Shown: one piece after another, positions 28,315 through 40,335 of the stretch
Position numbering within the stretch: position 1 is the stretch's first letter
Layout of the letters: each line of letters begins with the position of its first letter
Assembly: GCA_026874595.1 (NCBI GenBank)
Contig: CM049315.1
Span: forward strand, 9,275,664 to 9,339,663
Source: Sipunculus nudus
Lineage: Eukaryota > Annelida > Sipuncula > Golfingiida > Sipunculidae
DNA: 64,000 nt
Reading direction: 5' to 3'
The notes under the pieces: model-generated
What the model was told of the DNA's origin: nothing
Database searches by the model: none
The model's input: only the letters and a program-made list of their open reading frames with translations
Program-made: the position numbers and the translations under genes

Positions 28315-28735
28315 TGCAATCTTGTAGAATCAGAGTTTCTACCAGTAGAAACTACGATTGGAGTCTCTGCTGGTAGAAACCATGATCAGAGTTTCTACAG
28401 GTAGAAACTCAGATCCTACTGGTAGAGATTTCGATCATGGTTTCTACCAGTAGGAACTCCAATCCTACTGGTAGGATCTTCAATACTACTGATACTATAC
28501 TGGTAGAGACTCCAATCACAGTTCCTACCTGAAGAAACCGCGATCCTACCTGTAGGAACTTCGATTCTACTGATGGGCCAACCAGTAGAAAATGCGATCC
28601 TACCAGGCCAGTAGAAACTGCGATCTTACTGGTAGGAAACGCAATTAATGATAAGCCAACCAGTAGAAACTGCGATCCTACTGGTAGGAACTTCAGTTCT
28701 ACAGATAGGAACTCTGCTGGTGCAAATCCTAAAAT
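28315..28735. repeat. Array of degenerate palindromes (CTACCAGTAG/CTACTGGTAG)
   Basis: About 16 units spaced roughly 20-30 bp apart. Each is centred on a palindrome such as TTTCTACCAGTAGAAA or TCCTACTGGTAGGA, separated by short linkers like CTGCGATC or CTCCAATC. Arms and centre alternate between TACCAGTA and TACTGGTA, consistent with the same unit present in both orientations. No coding capacity. Confidence 0.88.
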
Positions 28736-29104
28736 AAGTTTCTTTAATAATATTATATATTTATTTAAATATTGAATATGTGAATTTTCTTTAAAAATTG
28801 TGACTTTATTTCTTATGCCTTTTCCCCTTTAAAAACCTGTGAATTTATTTCCTATTTATTTTAAGTATGTCACAGGCAAAGAACCATTATGTTGTAAAAT
28901 TATTACCCTTGATGTTTGTTCTTCTAACAAAATAATTCCCTAAGTGGGAAAGATAACAGGCAAGTATTGATCATGTGAAATGTTTACCTTCAATGTTTTA
29001 CCTTTAATGTATGTTCTTGTAACCAATGTATGATTCTATCAAGAAACTTCAAGATATAACTTGACATCACTACAGTTGAAAAATGTGACCTTTTGTGGGC
29101 TTCA

Positions 29105-29215
29105 GAACTACATTTTTTTAAAACTTTACTTATTTTTCGTGAATTGCACAAATAGTAATTTTAAGTGATCAAGGCACTCTCCATGGCTCAGGTGGTGGCA
29201 GGCATACATGTAGTA
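29105..29215 (-). mobile_element. SINE fragment (3' part)
   Basis: Shares the tail region of the SINE at 10551-10790 (AATTGCACAAATAGT..GGCACTCTCCATGGCT). The tRNA-like head is absent. Confidence 0.6.
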
Positions 29216-31590
29216 GTGTCTCAGTTCTTCTTTTACTGCTGAACTAAGTTGTCACTGCTGCTGGCACTGGTTATTCTTACACAGTTTATGAACTCCTTTT
29301 TTAGCAATTATTTATTTTTTGCATTGTTTCTTGTTGATGATCAATATAACTATTTCTCTAACCATTAAGCCCTGTACTGATATATAAAAGAGTATGATCA
29401 ATATTCAGTCAAATAACCTGCACTAATAACTGATTGGGCTTTTGAAACCTAAATTCTTCTAGCTTTAGTGTGAAATAATAAGATTCATTGTGTGTTACAT
29501 TACAATAATACAGACAATCACAGAGAAAACAAGCCATATATACAATGTATTACCAAGCTTACCACAAATGACTTCTGAATAAATATAACATACTGCAGTC
29601 TAGAGCTATCATACATGTTGTCTAGTATGGGTTTAAATTTAATATATTCCATTTGCTTAATCAGCAAAACATATTCTTATAGGTTCATTAAGAATCACAT
29701 GTGCATAAATGTATAATAGATAACAGAATAATGCTATTTAGGGATGCTGAGAAAACCTTATTATTTCAATGTATTATATTTAACATTGGTTCAGTCTTCT
29801 AGAATACATGTATAGTAAAATTAGTTATTATTATTTCTTGAAAGGAGAAATTTATGTTCAGTAGAATGACTTTGCATAGAAAAAAAAATCTTTTTGCGTA
29901 GGAAGTTTGTGTCTGTGTGCAATATTTACTACAAAAATTAATGATTTATGCAGGTAGATGTTGCAAACTAAAGTAAACCATTGTCACTGTAAATTTTGTC
30001 AGTATGCCACAGTCTCACAAACAGGTCTAGGAGCTAAAATTTCTTCCTGTCTTTGGATTTATTCAGGGTTGGAACCAGGCACATGGGTATGAAGGACCCC
30101 AGTGAAGATCAAGAAAAAGTGGTAAAAGAATTGCTTTTTGCCATGTATATATATGTGCTCTCCTTCATATGATACTAATTTCCAAAGTCTTAACTTCGAA
30201 AAGACAAATGATTATTGACAATGAGAATGATATTATATAATCAGTTCATTTTTATGTAAATTTCTCTGGATTCCATACCCTCACATCAAGGAAATAACAT
30301 GTCATCACAGTGAGTTAATTATAAGATCTTTGAGTCTGGACTTTGGCTCCAGACATCAGCTAATGTTACTGATTAATGAATAAGACATAAAAAGGGGTTC
30401 TGGCACTCACATTGGATCACAACAAGGGCTGCTGATTAATGCTGATCTTAACAAATTGTGTGTAGTTCTGAAAGGCTGTTGAAGGACTTGAAGGCAGCCG
30501 GGACAGGGAGGAGTAAGGCATTACATTAATGTAACCCCATCAGATGTCTGATGTGTGCCATCCCACAGAGTGTAAATTACCAGGTTAGGGTCACCTTTAT
30601 TTTGAGCCATGTCCCCCTGCTGACCTCCACAGGGAGTATAGTTCATTTTCCTTTTGGTGAGTTATGCTAATGTCATCTTTGTAATGTGCCCCCCCAGTAC
30701 TGTCCTAATTACCAACTGCTTGCAAAGTCCTGCCAGGGTGCAGGTACTGAGAATAAAGTTCTTACCAAAGAAAGCAAGGTCTGATAGATTTACAGCAAGT
30801 TTCTTCTCATTCAAACCAATATGGCAACCAGTAACTAGATATTGTGAGAGAGCCAGAGGTAAAAATGTCAGGGGTATTAATGCCAGATTTACGGTGTTAT
30901 GTTTTTCTATGATGGTAATGACTGATTTTTGTTCATAGAATGATTAAATGAATGTAAATTCAAACAAACAGTGATGTGCTTATGGTTGTATGGCAACAAG
31001 TGACCAGGGCTAATTGGTGCCTTTTGAATGTTGTATCATTACAATATTCTTTCCCACTTTCGAACATTTTTTTCCTTTGATTATGGAATAATTTCTGTAA
31101 TATTTGTAATATTAATATTTCATATTCTCATTTAGGTGACTTAAATATGTAAATGTTTTAAAAATTAAGGTAGGTGGGGTGCTATGGTCTGTACCCTGAG
31201 TGATACAAAGTTCTGTCTATCTGGCCATTGTGTATTGTGTACACATATTGCTAATTAAGATGTACCTCACAAACACTGAGGACGTCAATAAACATCACAC
31301 AGTGACATTAGATGTTGGGTCATTATTCTTGTACCCAGTTTTAATGCCTATAGACAAACCTGATTTATTTCACAAGCAGAATAATGTACACATATATCAT
31401 TGCAGAATCATAAACTTGTACTAAAAACAATGCTAGTGTCTCCCCTGCTGCTAAAACAAATGCTTGCATTACAAAATTACTAAATTCAAATATTTACCAG
31501 TATTTATCAATACATGAGTTTCATATTAAGAGAGACCGGCATATTTTGATCAAACAATAAAATTGTGTGTTTATTACAAACCATTTTTAA

Positions 31591-32753
31591 CTAGATCTTT
31601 CTTGGCACGGCAGGTGCCAAAGTATCCCCAGACAATTAACCCCCCCCCCTCCCTCAGCCCTTGATAAGATTTATCTAACCTGTAAGTTTGGTGACTGTAC
31701 CAACAATTTTTTTTTAGTTATTGGCGTAGTTTCATTTTAACATTATCGCTGCTGTGACCTTGAAATCAAGGTCATCCATGTTCAAATCTGACCTAGCCGT
31801 TGATAAGATGCATTAAACTTGTGGGTTTGGTGACTGTACCTCAAATTCTTACAAAGTTATTCCGTTAAAACATCATTTTAGCAAGAAAACAACATAAGGT
31901 GGCACCACCTGTCTTCTGCAGAAAACAATGCTATCAAAGATCTGTCAATATCAAAAATGTCAATTTGATTTTTGGACCAATCCATGCATCCCTCAGTTAG
32001 ATATTAAAGTTAAACATCATTTCAGCGTTATCGCTGCTGTGACCTTGAAAAATGCATCAACCATCAACCATATTTGAACTTGGCCTAGCCCTTGATAAGA
32101 TGCATCAAACCTGTGGGTTTGGTGACTGTACCTCAAATTCTCACAAAGTTATTGCGTTAACATCATTTTAACAAGAAAACGACGCAGGATTTTGTGTGAA
32201 TTTCACCAAATATGGGAATATTCATGGTCAAGGCCAATCTCATAGGAAAGTCATGACCCCAATTTAAATACACATCATCTCATAACCCATATCTATGTAT
32301 AAGCATAATATTTATAAAAGAAATCTGTCCATTAGTTTTTGACTTATAATGCTCACAGTACTGTAAAGTGGCAATTTTGGGGTATTAAAAGGCACAAAAA
32401 CAAGTAAAGAATAATAGGTGGCACCACCAGTTTCTGGAACATGACAACCCTATCCATGATCTTCGATCAACTTGATTTTGGGATCAATCCATGCAAGATT
32501 TCTTGAGATATTTAAGAATTTGTGTGATTTCCCCAAAATTGGACCTATTCAAGGTCAAGGACACTCCTAGTAAAGGTCATGACCTCATTTTATATAGGCG
32601 TTGCCTCTCACCCATATCTATACATATACCAAGTTTGGTAAAGATCCGTGAATTATTTTTTTGAGTTATCGCGCAAACAAGATTTATATGGGGCGGCGGC
32701 AGGACTGGTATGAAAACAAAGTATCCCCCAACTTTGTCTTGGGGATACAATAA
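31591..32753 (-). mobile_element. Helitron-like non-autonomous element, copy 3
   Basis: Read on the minus strand it starts TTGTATCCCCAAGACAAAGT, with a hairpin GTATCCCC..GGGGATAC, and ends with a GGCACC..GTGCC hairpin, about 10 bases and CTAG (plus 31591-31594). This matches the ends of the elements at 43766 and 58252. A hairpin shortly before a CTAG 3' end is the Helitron hallmark. The interior has GCGTTATCGCTGCTGTGACC-type repeats and the palindrome variant GGTGGCACCACC at 32417-32428. No helicase or Rep coding sequence. Confidence 0.7.
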
Positions 32754-33030
32754 CATTTATACATATTTAACATATAGGTCTTAAAGATTACTTTAAGTGA
32801 ACATTTAATGCCAATAAAAAGTTGTTTTCATTAACAACAATTACATTATTTTTATCCCATAAGTATAATTTAATATTGTTACCTCAGGCAAGGTGGATTG
32901 TGCAAGGCTTAAGGGTAAAGCGCTTGCCCAGGGAAAGGAAAGGTTCCAGAAAATTGTGGTAGGGCAACCAAAAGTGGGTCCCCACTTGCCTGTCTTGGCA
33001 AGAGAGTCCAACATAAACCTTTACCCAAAG

Positions 33031-33150
33031 CAGGGTAGGGGTAATTGTAATGTGTAATTGTAATTACCTGTAATTAAAAACTTTCAAGTAACTGAATGTA
33101 ATTTGTAATTGAACAAAATTTAATTACAAGTAATTGTGATGGCAATGATT
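33031..33150. repeat. TAATTG-rich tract
   Basis: Dense repeats of GTAATTGTAATT-like sequence following CAGGGTAGGGG. It could be one end of a decayed hAT-type element; no matching end or target duplication was found. Confidence 0.35.
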
Positions 33151-33582
33151 ACAAGGGTAAATATAAATGTAATTTCAAATATTTTCCAAATTCATTACAG
33201 AGCACTGTACCTTTTACCTATTGCCTTTGCACTGTTTATCAAAACACTCTTGGGTAAGGATTGTAAGCTATGATTATTGAATAATATAATTGAATAATAA
33301 AATCATTTTGTAATACCTCTATGTTAAATTATCTGTATGTTTATATGTGTTTACAAATGCTAAAGAGAATTATTATCACCAATAAAAAAACTGAACCTGA
33401 TTATTGTTGCAAAATATTCTTGTGAAATACACTATTTGTGTTGGTGGCTGTGATCCCTGATTTTTGTAGGACAAGAAAAAACTGATGCAGGGCAAGTACT
33501 TTGTAAAAGTAAATGTCAAACTCCCATTGTTGCAATATTATTGGTGAAGTGATATGGGTGGCACACAGAAATATGCTGCAAT

Positions 33583-34700
33583 CAGGGTTGGGCAAAACCC
33601 GGATTTTAAGCATTAAGCCCAGCCTAGTGGGGTTTTCTGGGTAAACCCGGGTTTTATGGGCAATATAGTGTCAATACAAAATTGAATATGATTATATACA
33701 GTGGTAAATATGATTTTGTGCTTTTATATTTTGTCAATATAATGCTGTTTTAAGGGCTATAATATTTAACATATAAGGAAATTTATTATGATTCACTTAC
33801 CCTCCTCCCCCCCCAAAAGAGAGAAAATAGTCATAAATCTTTACATGCAGTAACAACCTACAGTACTCATACCCCAGTGTATTGTTTCACTTTTGTTTCA
33901 GTGAAAATGGATTACTTTGTGGTTTTTTTTTTACAAATTGATATATAAGTGGCCACTGGCTGTCATAAATTGGCCATTGGCTATCACTTCATTTTAGATT
34001 TGTTCATGAATTCAGTAATGATCTGCATCAAAGGGGTATCATAATCCCACCCTGATGATAATGATCATCCAACACTGGCAGGTTGATATCCAATTTTACA
34101 TTACCTGCTGATTTAGCCACCTAGCTAGTGCTGTGCACACCACCTCATATTGTTACCAGTATTTATGGCCAGGCTAAAGGAGGGCTTGTACACTTTTAAT
34201 TGTTAGCAAATGACCAGATGCAGATACCAGGGAGTTAAGTAGTGGATGTGAAGGAGATTCTTCAGTAATCCTGATTCAATTGAAATATCTCCTGTCAGGC
34301 TGTCATGACTGGCTAGCCCTTATGTAACTACTAATGCACCTTATCTAGTTATCCGTGTTGAATGGGAAAACAATGCACATTACAGTAAAACACTGACTGG
34401 GTCAAAGAAGGCTTCCAAGCTGATGTTTTAGATAGCCATAGAGTTCTGATAAGGAGCTCTGACACTGAGAATTAATGACTTTGTTTATTCAGTTATTAAG
34501 TTATATTAATATGTAAATATATGACAGGATATAGTCTATACACTACCTAATAATTTGGAATTTAGATATAAACACAACCAGTTTCAAGAACAGTCCATAT
34601 CATATTGCAAATAAAACCCAAATGTATGTGGGTCTTAAGACTTATTGCCCAATCGGGTAATAAGTGGTATTACCCGCCTGGGTATTACCTGCCCAACCTG
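33583..34700. mobile_element. hAT-type non-autonomous transposon with perfect 8-bp target duplication
   Basis: The left end reads CAGGGTTGGGCAAAACCC. The right end, reversed, reads CAGGTTGGGCAGGTAATACC. The element is flanked by GCTGCAAT at 33575-33582 and again at 34701-34708. An 8-bp target duplication and CAGGG-type ends are features of the hAT superfamily. The interior (1,118 bp in all) has no transposase frame, so it must have been mobilised by another element's enzyme. It lies in intron 1 of the neurobeachin-family gene. Confidence 0.85.
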
Positions 34701-35616
34701 GCTGCAATGGACTGATCATTCAGCAATAAATTATAATTATAATACCACTCTCTCTCCTGGTTTATATGCCCAGCTGCTGTCTAAGTCTGCTGTGCTTCTG
34801 CTTAAATACTTACCAAGTAAACATTACATCACTCATGCGTAATTAAATCATTGGCCTTACCAGTGGGCATGAATCAGAATTACACTGCATGCATGATTGC
34901 ATATACATGTTTAGTTGAGAGATAAACACTATTGTATATCCACTTAGATCAATTATCGAAGAAAATCAGTTATTGCTAATTGTATTTACCCATAAAGTAC
35001 ATTCACATTAATATTAGAAAATACTTTGCCCATTCACTTAAAATGAAGAACTGAGCCTTTGTGGTAATTTAATTACATTATAAAACAGTTTAACACCCAC
35101 ATTATTAAATTTGTAAAAAATAAAGATTTTATTAAAAATTTTATAAAGCAGAACTAGATTCATATTCAGTAAATCAGGAGGACATTTAAAAGTTGTGTCA
35201 TATTTTCTTTTTTTCATTTTAATTAGATATATTATGAAATGAAATGTTATATAAATTAAATAATTATAAATTAAGTTTTAGACCTTGAGACAAATTCGAC
35301 TATATCTGTCAAACTGCAGAATATGACCACAGACCAAATTATGTAATTTATTTATATTTTTCCTTTTATTATTATGAGGTAATTAGACCTCTAAATATTT
35401 AGTAATCCACCCAGCCACCTGTTATCACAGGTACTGAGGTAGCCAGGTGTTAATATAATCTGTCATCTGGATTTGCTAAGTGGGCGTTGCTCTGATGCCA
35501 TGAAAAATCACCAAGGAGGGCTCATAGATCACCAACCGACATTCTCATAATTAAAACAATCCAATCAATACCTGATTTAAAAGAATGTATAATCAAAGGC
35601 CAACCTAGCCACTTAC

Positions 35617-35775
35617 CAAATTGAGAACGGTGTTGACAACATCCTTGTTAGACACCTGTCCAACTTTGATCAAACCGATCAGGACGCCGAATTTCACTTC
35701 ATCATTTCCAGGCATTTTCAACACCTCCTCCGCTGTCTTGGCGTCACTTCCTGTACTAGTTGCCTCCTCGGCCAT
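35617..35775 (-). CDS. Neurobeachin-family exon 1 (coding, 53 codons)
   Basis: On the minus strand an ATG at 35775-35773 opens 53 codons. The first 26 residues are acidic and Ala/Ser/Thr-rich (start MAEEATSTGS), a variable leader in this family. Then comes KFGVLIGLIKVGQVSN and a VVNTVLNL end, which correspond closely to the conserved MKFAVLIGLIQVGEVSN...VLNL segment of vertebrate neurobeachin. The exon ends in phase 0 at a good donor (TTG|GTAAGT). The ATG is the first one in the open frame and is preceded by ACA, an acceptable context. The reading continues directly into exon 2 (NL | LVGG), as in the vertebrate proteins. The segment is thought to begin an alpha-helical/armadillo-like region; it carries no catalytic residues. 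Neurobeachin versus LRBA cannot be settled from 53 residues. Confidence 0.88.
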
Positions 35776-36218
35776 TGTGGTATACTCCCTGTGGTATTCC
35801 TATTATATACTAATTAGCACGGTATATCCAGCATCCCTCGAAAAGCATAGCTCAGGTAACGCGAGCTGCCTGCGGTGACAGCCCAAACCGGAAGTACCGG
35901 CGTAAATTTACCTGTCTTCCGGTGTGAAAATGTAGACTCGCACAGAATATTAGCTTTGTTTTCATTGGGTATTAAATATTTATGGAGCCTCGAGAATTTC
36001 AGACAAGGTTTATAAACAAATAAATTCAAATGTCACACACTCTTCAAGAAATAATTGGTAATCCCAAAATGCATTTCCGGTAGTTGTGCGAATTTTTATT
36101 TTTAACCATGACAGACTTGTTAGTCATTTCCGTTCCACTTCCGCCTTTGTTTGACAGTTGCACTTCACTGAGCACTTGGCCGGAATACGTCCTGGAGTTT
36201 CATTTATTTCTGTAAACA
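35776..36218. promoter_or_regulatory. Shared bidirectional promoter region with ETS-like motifs
   Basis: Only 443 bp separate the two divergent start codons, so both 5' UTRs and core promoters must lie here unless there are upstream non-coding exons. The segment is richer in CpG than the flanking introns. ETS/GABP-type motifs are visible: CCGGAAGT at 35888-35895, CTTCCGGT (opposite strand) at 35916-35923, and TTTCCGGT at 36074-36081. Further CTTCCG and TTCCG motifs lie near 36128-36145. No convincing TATA box sits at a sensible distance from either ATG. Paired ETS sites without TATA are typical of bidirectional housekeeping promoters. Start sites cannot be fixed from sequence alone. Confidence 0.6.
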
Positions 36219-36275
36219 ATGGCAGCCCCCGATGTTCAAAAACCAACACTGCCTAAACCAATGCCAAAAGATAAG
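36219..36275 (+). CDS. Septin exon 1 (19 codons)
   Basis: ATG at 36219-36221, with AACA before it, opens 19 codons (start MAAPDVQKPT, end MPKDK) that stop in phase 0 at AAG|GTGAGT. The residues are Pro/Lys-rich and low in complexity, as expected for the variable N-terminus of SEPT6-group septins before the conserved polybasic/G-domain start. I chose this start because it is the only ATG in this short open frame, is followed at once by a strong donor, and joins exon 2 in frame. Sequence conservation here is weak, so the assignment rests on position, splice phase and composition. An alternative first exon cannot be excluded. Confidence 0.75.
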
Positions 36276-39200
36276 GTGAGTGATATCACCAAATGTCTGC
36301 TGACGTGTCGCAAAAAGACGAACTCTTGTTCTGAATAGGGCACCGAATCTCTGAATGATTTGCAAGAAACCAACACCCCACCCCATAAATTCAGTGACTA
36401 GCACTGGTTTCATTGAAAAATACTAATTTATTGAATCCTTTTCAGGAGAACATATCACAACAATACTCAAACTGTTTTAATATTATTATATTCAAATGCA
36501 GTAAATAGGACTGTTTCATGATCTTTCAAATGGTTGATGATCAGTTGTACAACTTGGATTATTGCCAGTGGCAATGGTTATTCACTCGCTGGCTGGTCCA
36601 GTCATCTACAGACAGTATATAGTCTATGATTAATATGATGTGCATAAAACAGAGATTCTGTAATGTAGCTTGTAGTTACTGACTCAGCATCCTATCATTA
36701 TCAGTTCAAGGAATTTTGATTTTTATTATTTGTAGCAGATTCAAGACATAATCTGGTGAGAGTACAATATTTATATAGCATTTCCAGGTTTGTTAAGTTT
36801 TCTCCAAGTGTGGTAATACCATGTGACACATACTGATACATACAACCCTTGGAAAAAACTCAGAATATATGAAAAACTAGGAAAAACCTTTTCATGTTAT
36901 CAAACGGAATGACCAAGATGGACCTTAATAAATCTTTAGGTGAAAATTTAACTTATTTAAATACCAACTTAAGAGAACCATATGTATTCAGACATACATA
37001 GTAAATAAGTAATAGGCCAAAGGACACCAGCTTCACATATATATGAATTTTATATATCTTGATATCCATAACCTTATGCAGTATTATGCTTGCAACAGTA
37101 CACATTCACACCTTTGTTATGTCATCAAAGAGGTGCTTGGGCGGCACCTGTTGTATACATCTGGTAACTGGTTTAGGCTAATTGGGTCATGGGGACTAAG
37201 AGACCTTTTTGGGGTTTGTTATAAGAATGGCCTCTCAAACAGTGCCTATGAGGTTACAGAGATTATGTATAATCCATTATTATACTTTTCATAGACTGCC
37301 AAGATCAGTGATGTAGTACTCTAGTCTGGACTCAAGTCTTGTCTCAAGCCATCAGTTTAGGGACTCAAGACTTTGACTTGATCATTTGATGGTCCTGTAC
37401 TTGGAGGTCAGAACTCAAGAAATCAGGCTGAGTTAATCCTGGGTCTAGTAATATAAAAACTATCATCAACTATAAAGACTTATGTACACATGTGTGGACT
37501 ATAATCAGAATATTACCAAAAAGAAGACCATGACACCCAAGCTTTAGCTTTGCATTTTGAGCTAAATGTATTTAAAAATTTGAGTAAAAGCATGAGTAGA
37601 CAAAATTAAAAACACATTTGATTATCTCAAGTTTCCATTTCAATTTTTTTTTCATTGGGAGATTTGTATTCAGTTTTGCACAGTTTTTTAAATACATTTA
37701 TTAAAAAAAAAGAATCAGTGTTTTTGCATTTATTTTATCCATTCAAGGTTCTTCCAGTATTTACTAATTTTCAGCCGATATTCCCAAGTTTTTTTTCAAT
37801 ATCCAGGAAAAATTAGTAAATCAATGGAAAACCTGCAGCACCAAACAATGCAGGTGCAACTGACATGCTTAAATGTTAATGGCCAATGAAAAATTATGCC
37901 CTATGAATTTTAACAAGTTATGATTCAGTGAAATGTGTTGCAACTATTGAAACTGTATCAAAATCAGTATTATTTTACAATAATTTAGATCTATGAACTT
38001 TCTATCACATCTGTAGTCAGTCTGATTCATATAGGATAAGACCTTATAATTAAGACAAATATTTTAACAGAAAAATATTTTAGGTCTCAAAGGTAAAAGG
38101 AAAGCACAGAGGGCCACAGATGGGTTCTCCCCAATTATCAGAGGCCTCTGTATCTTTTCCATACCATCCCCCCCTCCCCCCACCAATCTTCCTGTACACC
38201 ACCAATAACTCTGAGATTAATGGTAGGCACTACTTTGGTAATATTCAAGAATCCCATTTACCCCCTGTTGTGGTAAATCACACTCGGGTGAATCTTTCTG
38301 TGATCAAAGCAAAATATGAAAACTCTGTATCACAGGTTTGAATATTCTTGCCCCTCTACCTGAACAGATTACATTTAATGAAACAGTCTGTCATACATGC
38401 GTGGGCTCAGCTTGTAATGTCTATCCTGAAAGGAGGGCCAAACCTGGTTACATAGCACAGATAGTGACAATGTTAGAATTTACAGTGGTATGGTCAGAAT
38501 CTAATTTAACACTAACATCAGCAAATATTGGGTCAGTTTATGAATTTGAATTAAATGAATTTGAATTCTGAAAGCAAATAATAAAAATTAGAATAAAAAA
38601 AATAATGAATTGGGATTAAAGTCCACAAGCTCAGATGAATGGAGTTTAACTGATGATTTATGTTATGAATTGCTCATTAAAAGCTATTGCCTTGGAATAA
38701 TGGATGCTTCTATACAGTGAAACAAAAATTGAAAAAAATTTGAACAAAATGACTGCTGTTTGATAGTGTTTAAAGTGAAGCCTGAGGTAACTTCCCTGAT
38801 GTGTGATGTCTATTTCCATCATTAATCTCTCTGACTGAATCTTGTGTATCGACATAGTTTCCAAATAATTCTTGTGCTTTAGAGATCACACCTCTTTCTC
38901 TTTTTAAGCAGGAATTGATTTGAATTTGAACTGATGTTTTTTCCTAATACACTTAATTGAATTGGAATTAAAGTTATATGAAAAAATTATTAATAAATGA
39001 ATGGTTTGAAAAAAATGCAGATTTTATCTTATGAATGTTTTAATTTATCTTTAATGTGATCTATACTTTACAAACATATGCACATAGATATGGTCAGGTA
39101 CAACACAAGACAAAAAAGAGGTTATTCCTGCAGAGTCTAAAATGTTTTTGCAAAAATAAAATCAAGCTTGAGGATTAAGAACTAGCATCAGATCAGCAGG

Positions 39201-39348
39201 CATCAAATTGGATGACCAGCTACCACTAGCAGCAAATGCCAGATAAAATTGGCTGGCTGCCATCAGCCACGATCCTAACTGGCGGAAACCAATTTTCTCA
39301 ATGCGCACTTGCTGTCTGTGAACAGTCATAATTGCAGCCACTCCACGC

Positions 39349-39625
39349 TTTTTTAGCGAACCTGTGAGCTTATGCGATGGTGTCGTCTGTACGTTAACCC
39401 ATACTATCTTGAAAACGGCAAGAGTTAGCATCAGGAAATTTAATGCAAAAAATTAGTCATCTAAAAAACTTTTCTACGTTTTAGAGCTAATTATAGAAAA
39501 ACACTAAGAAGCTTATATCTCAGGAACTGTTGGGTGGATTTTTACAAAACTTACTATTGTTATTCAGACTGATGGTCTGTACCTGTGCAACAGGTTTGGT
39601 GGCGCCACCTACAATTTCTGATTTT
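39349..39625 (+). repeat. Family B repeat fragment
   Basis: Starts TTTTTTAGCGAACCTGTGAG and continues CTTATGCGATGGTGT, a CGTCTGTACGTTAACCC block and ATACTATCTTGAAAACGGCA, matching the copy at 41980. It carries GGTGGCGCCACC at 39598-39609 and abuts a family A element. Confidence 0.7.
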
Positions 39626-40335
39626 TAGCTCAGCTGACTATAAGTCATCTGAGCTATAGTCGTGGTCCATTGTCCGTCGTCCGTCCGTCTGTCCGTCCGT
39701 CCGTAGATGTGGCACGTTTTGAAACCGTAAGACTTAGGAATCCAAAATTCAGCATAATGTTAGATGTCCCCAAGATCTCCTACCAAGCTGAAAACTGGGT
39801 CTTTGCGACTTCTTTCCTTTGAGAAATTAAGGAAAAACCTCAAATTTTTATTAAAAACCTATTTTCACTCTTCAGGACTGCCTAATATCAAAACCACTCA
39901 ACTGTTTTTCCTCATATTTACCATAAATATTCTTCTATATAGTTCCTATGTACATGCCAGAAATTAAGTCTGTTAAGTATAAATTCTTTAAGTTATGGGC
40001 CTGAACATAATAGACTTTGTAAAAAATCAGGAAAAATATTTACTCACTTAACATGAAAAATTTTGAAACTAGAGTCTATTTTTCCAAGTATATAACTATG
40101 TTTAATTAAGATTTAATTGTTTACCCAAAATTAGATCTGAATTTTGTAAATTTTTTAAGTTATTAGCATAAAAATAAAATCAGTACCTTAAATTTAGCCC
40201 AACTTTGACCATGGCACGTTTTTCTCCTGTATGTACCATTGATTTAATTTTCACAGCATGTAAACATAAATATTTAATTTGTTTAAATCTGAAATTTGAA
40301 AATAAAAGCTTGAAAATTAAGCTAGTTATTGATTT
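39626..40335 (+). repeat. Family A-type element, copy 3
   Basis: Begins TTTTTAGCTCAGCTGAC, then TATAAGTCATCTGAGCTATA and a (GTCC)n-rich block, GTGGCACGTTTTGAAACC and a long AT-rich interior. Nearly the same sequence lies at 51898-52740 and, more diverged, at 63045-63310. The terminus is the reverse complement of the right ends at 3106, 4150 and 55334. The right end is approximate. Confidence 0.75.

Larger units (their letters stand above)
17583..35616 (-). other. Neurobeachin-family intron 1 (18.0 kb)
   Basis: Donor GTAAGT follows exon 1; the acceptor is a pyrimidine-containing tract ending TTAATTCCAG before exon 2. Outside the elements listed separately I see no gene, RNA gene or long open frame. 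The stretches 17583-19680, 22906-28314, 29216-31590 and 34709-35616 are AT-rich sequence in which I recognise nothing. A few sequences around 26630-27250 and 30060-30130 look like decayed repeats but I could not define their ends. Confidence 0.8.
1..35775 (-). other. 5' part of a neurobeachin/LRBA-family (BEACH) gene
   Basis: Gene span seen here: start codon at 35773-35775, exon 1, an 18-kb intron 1, exon 2 at 17478-17582, then intron 2 running past the left edge. The two exons together encode 88 residues that match the conserved N-terminus of neurobeachin and LRBA. These are very large cytosolic scaffold proteins (about 2,800-3,000 residues in vertebrates) with ConA-like, PH-BEACH and WD40 domains, involved in vesicle trafficking and synapse organisation. 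None of those named domains lies in this window. Invertebrates usually have one gene that predates the NBEA/LRBA split, so I do not choose between the names. Exon 3, expected to begin with residues like AEIW, was not found by eye in 1-15800. The gene is head-to-head with the septin gene on the plus strand. Confidence 0.85.

Noticed and set aside
28315-28735. CRISPR-like array
   Set aside because: The repeats are degenerate palindromes with very short, similar linkers, not conserved repeats with unique spacers, and the DNA is from an animal intron.
30063-30085. Another hAT end (CAGGGTTGG)
   Set aside because: No partner end or 8-bp target duplication could be found.
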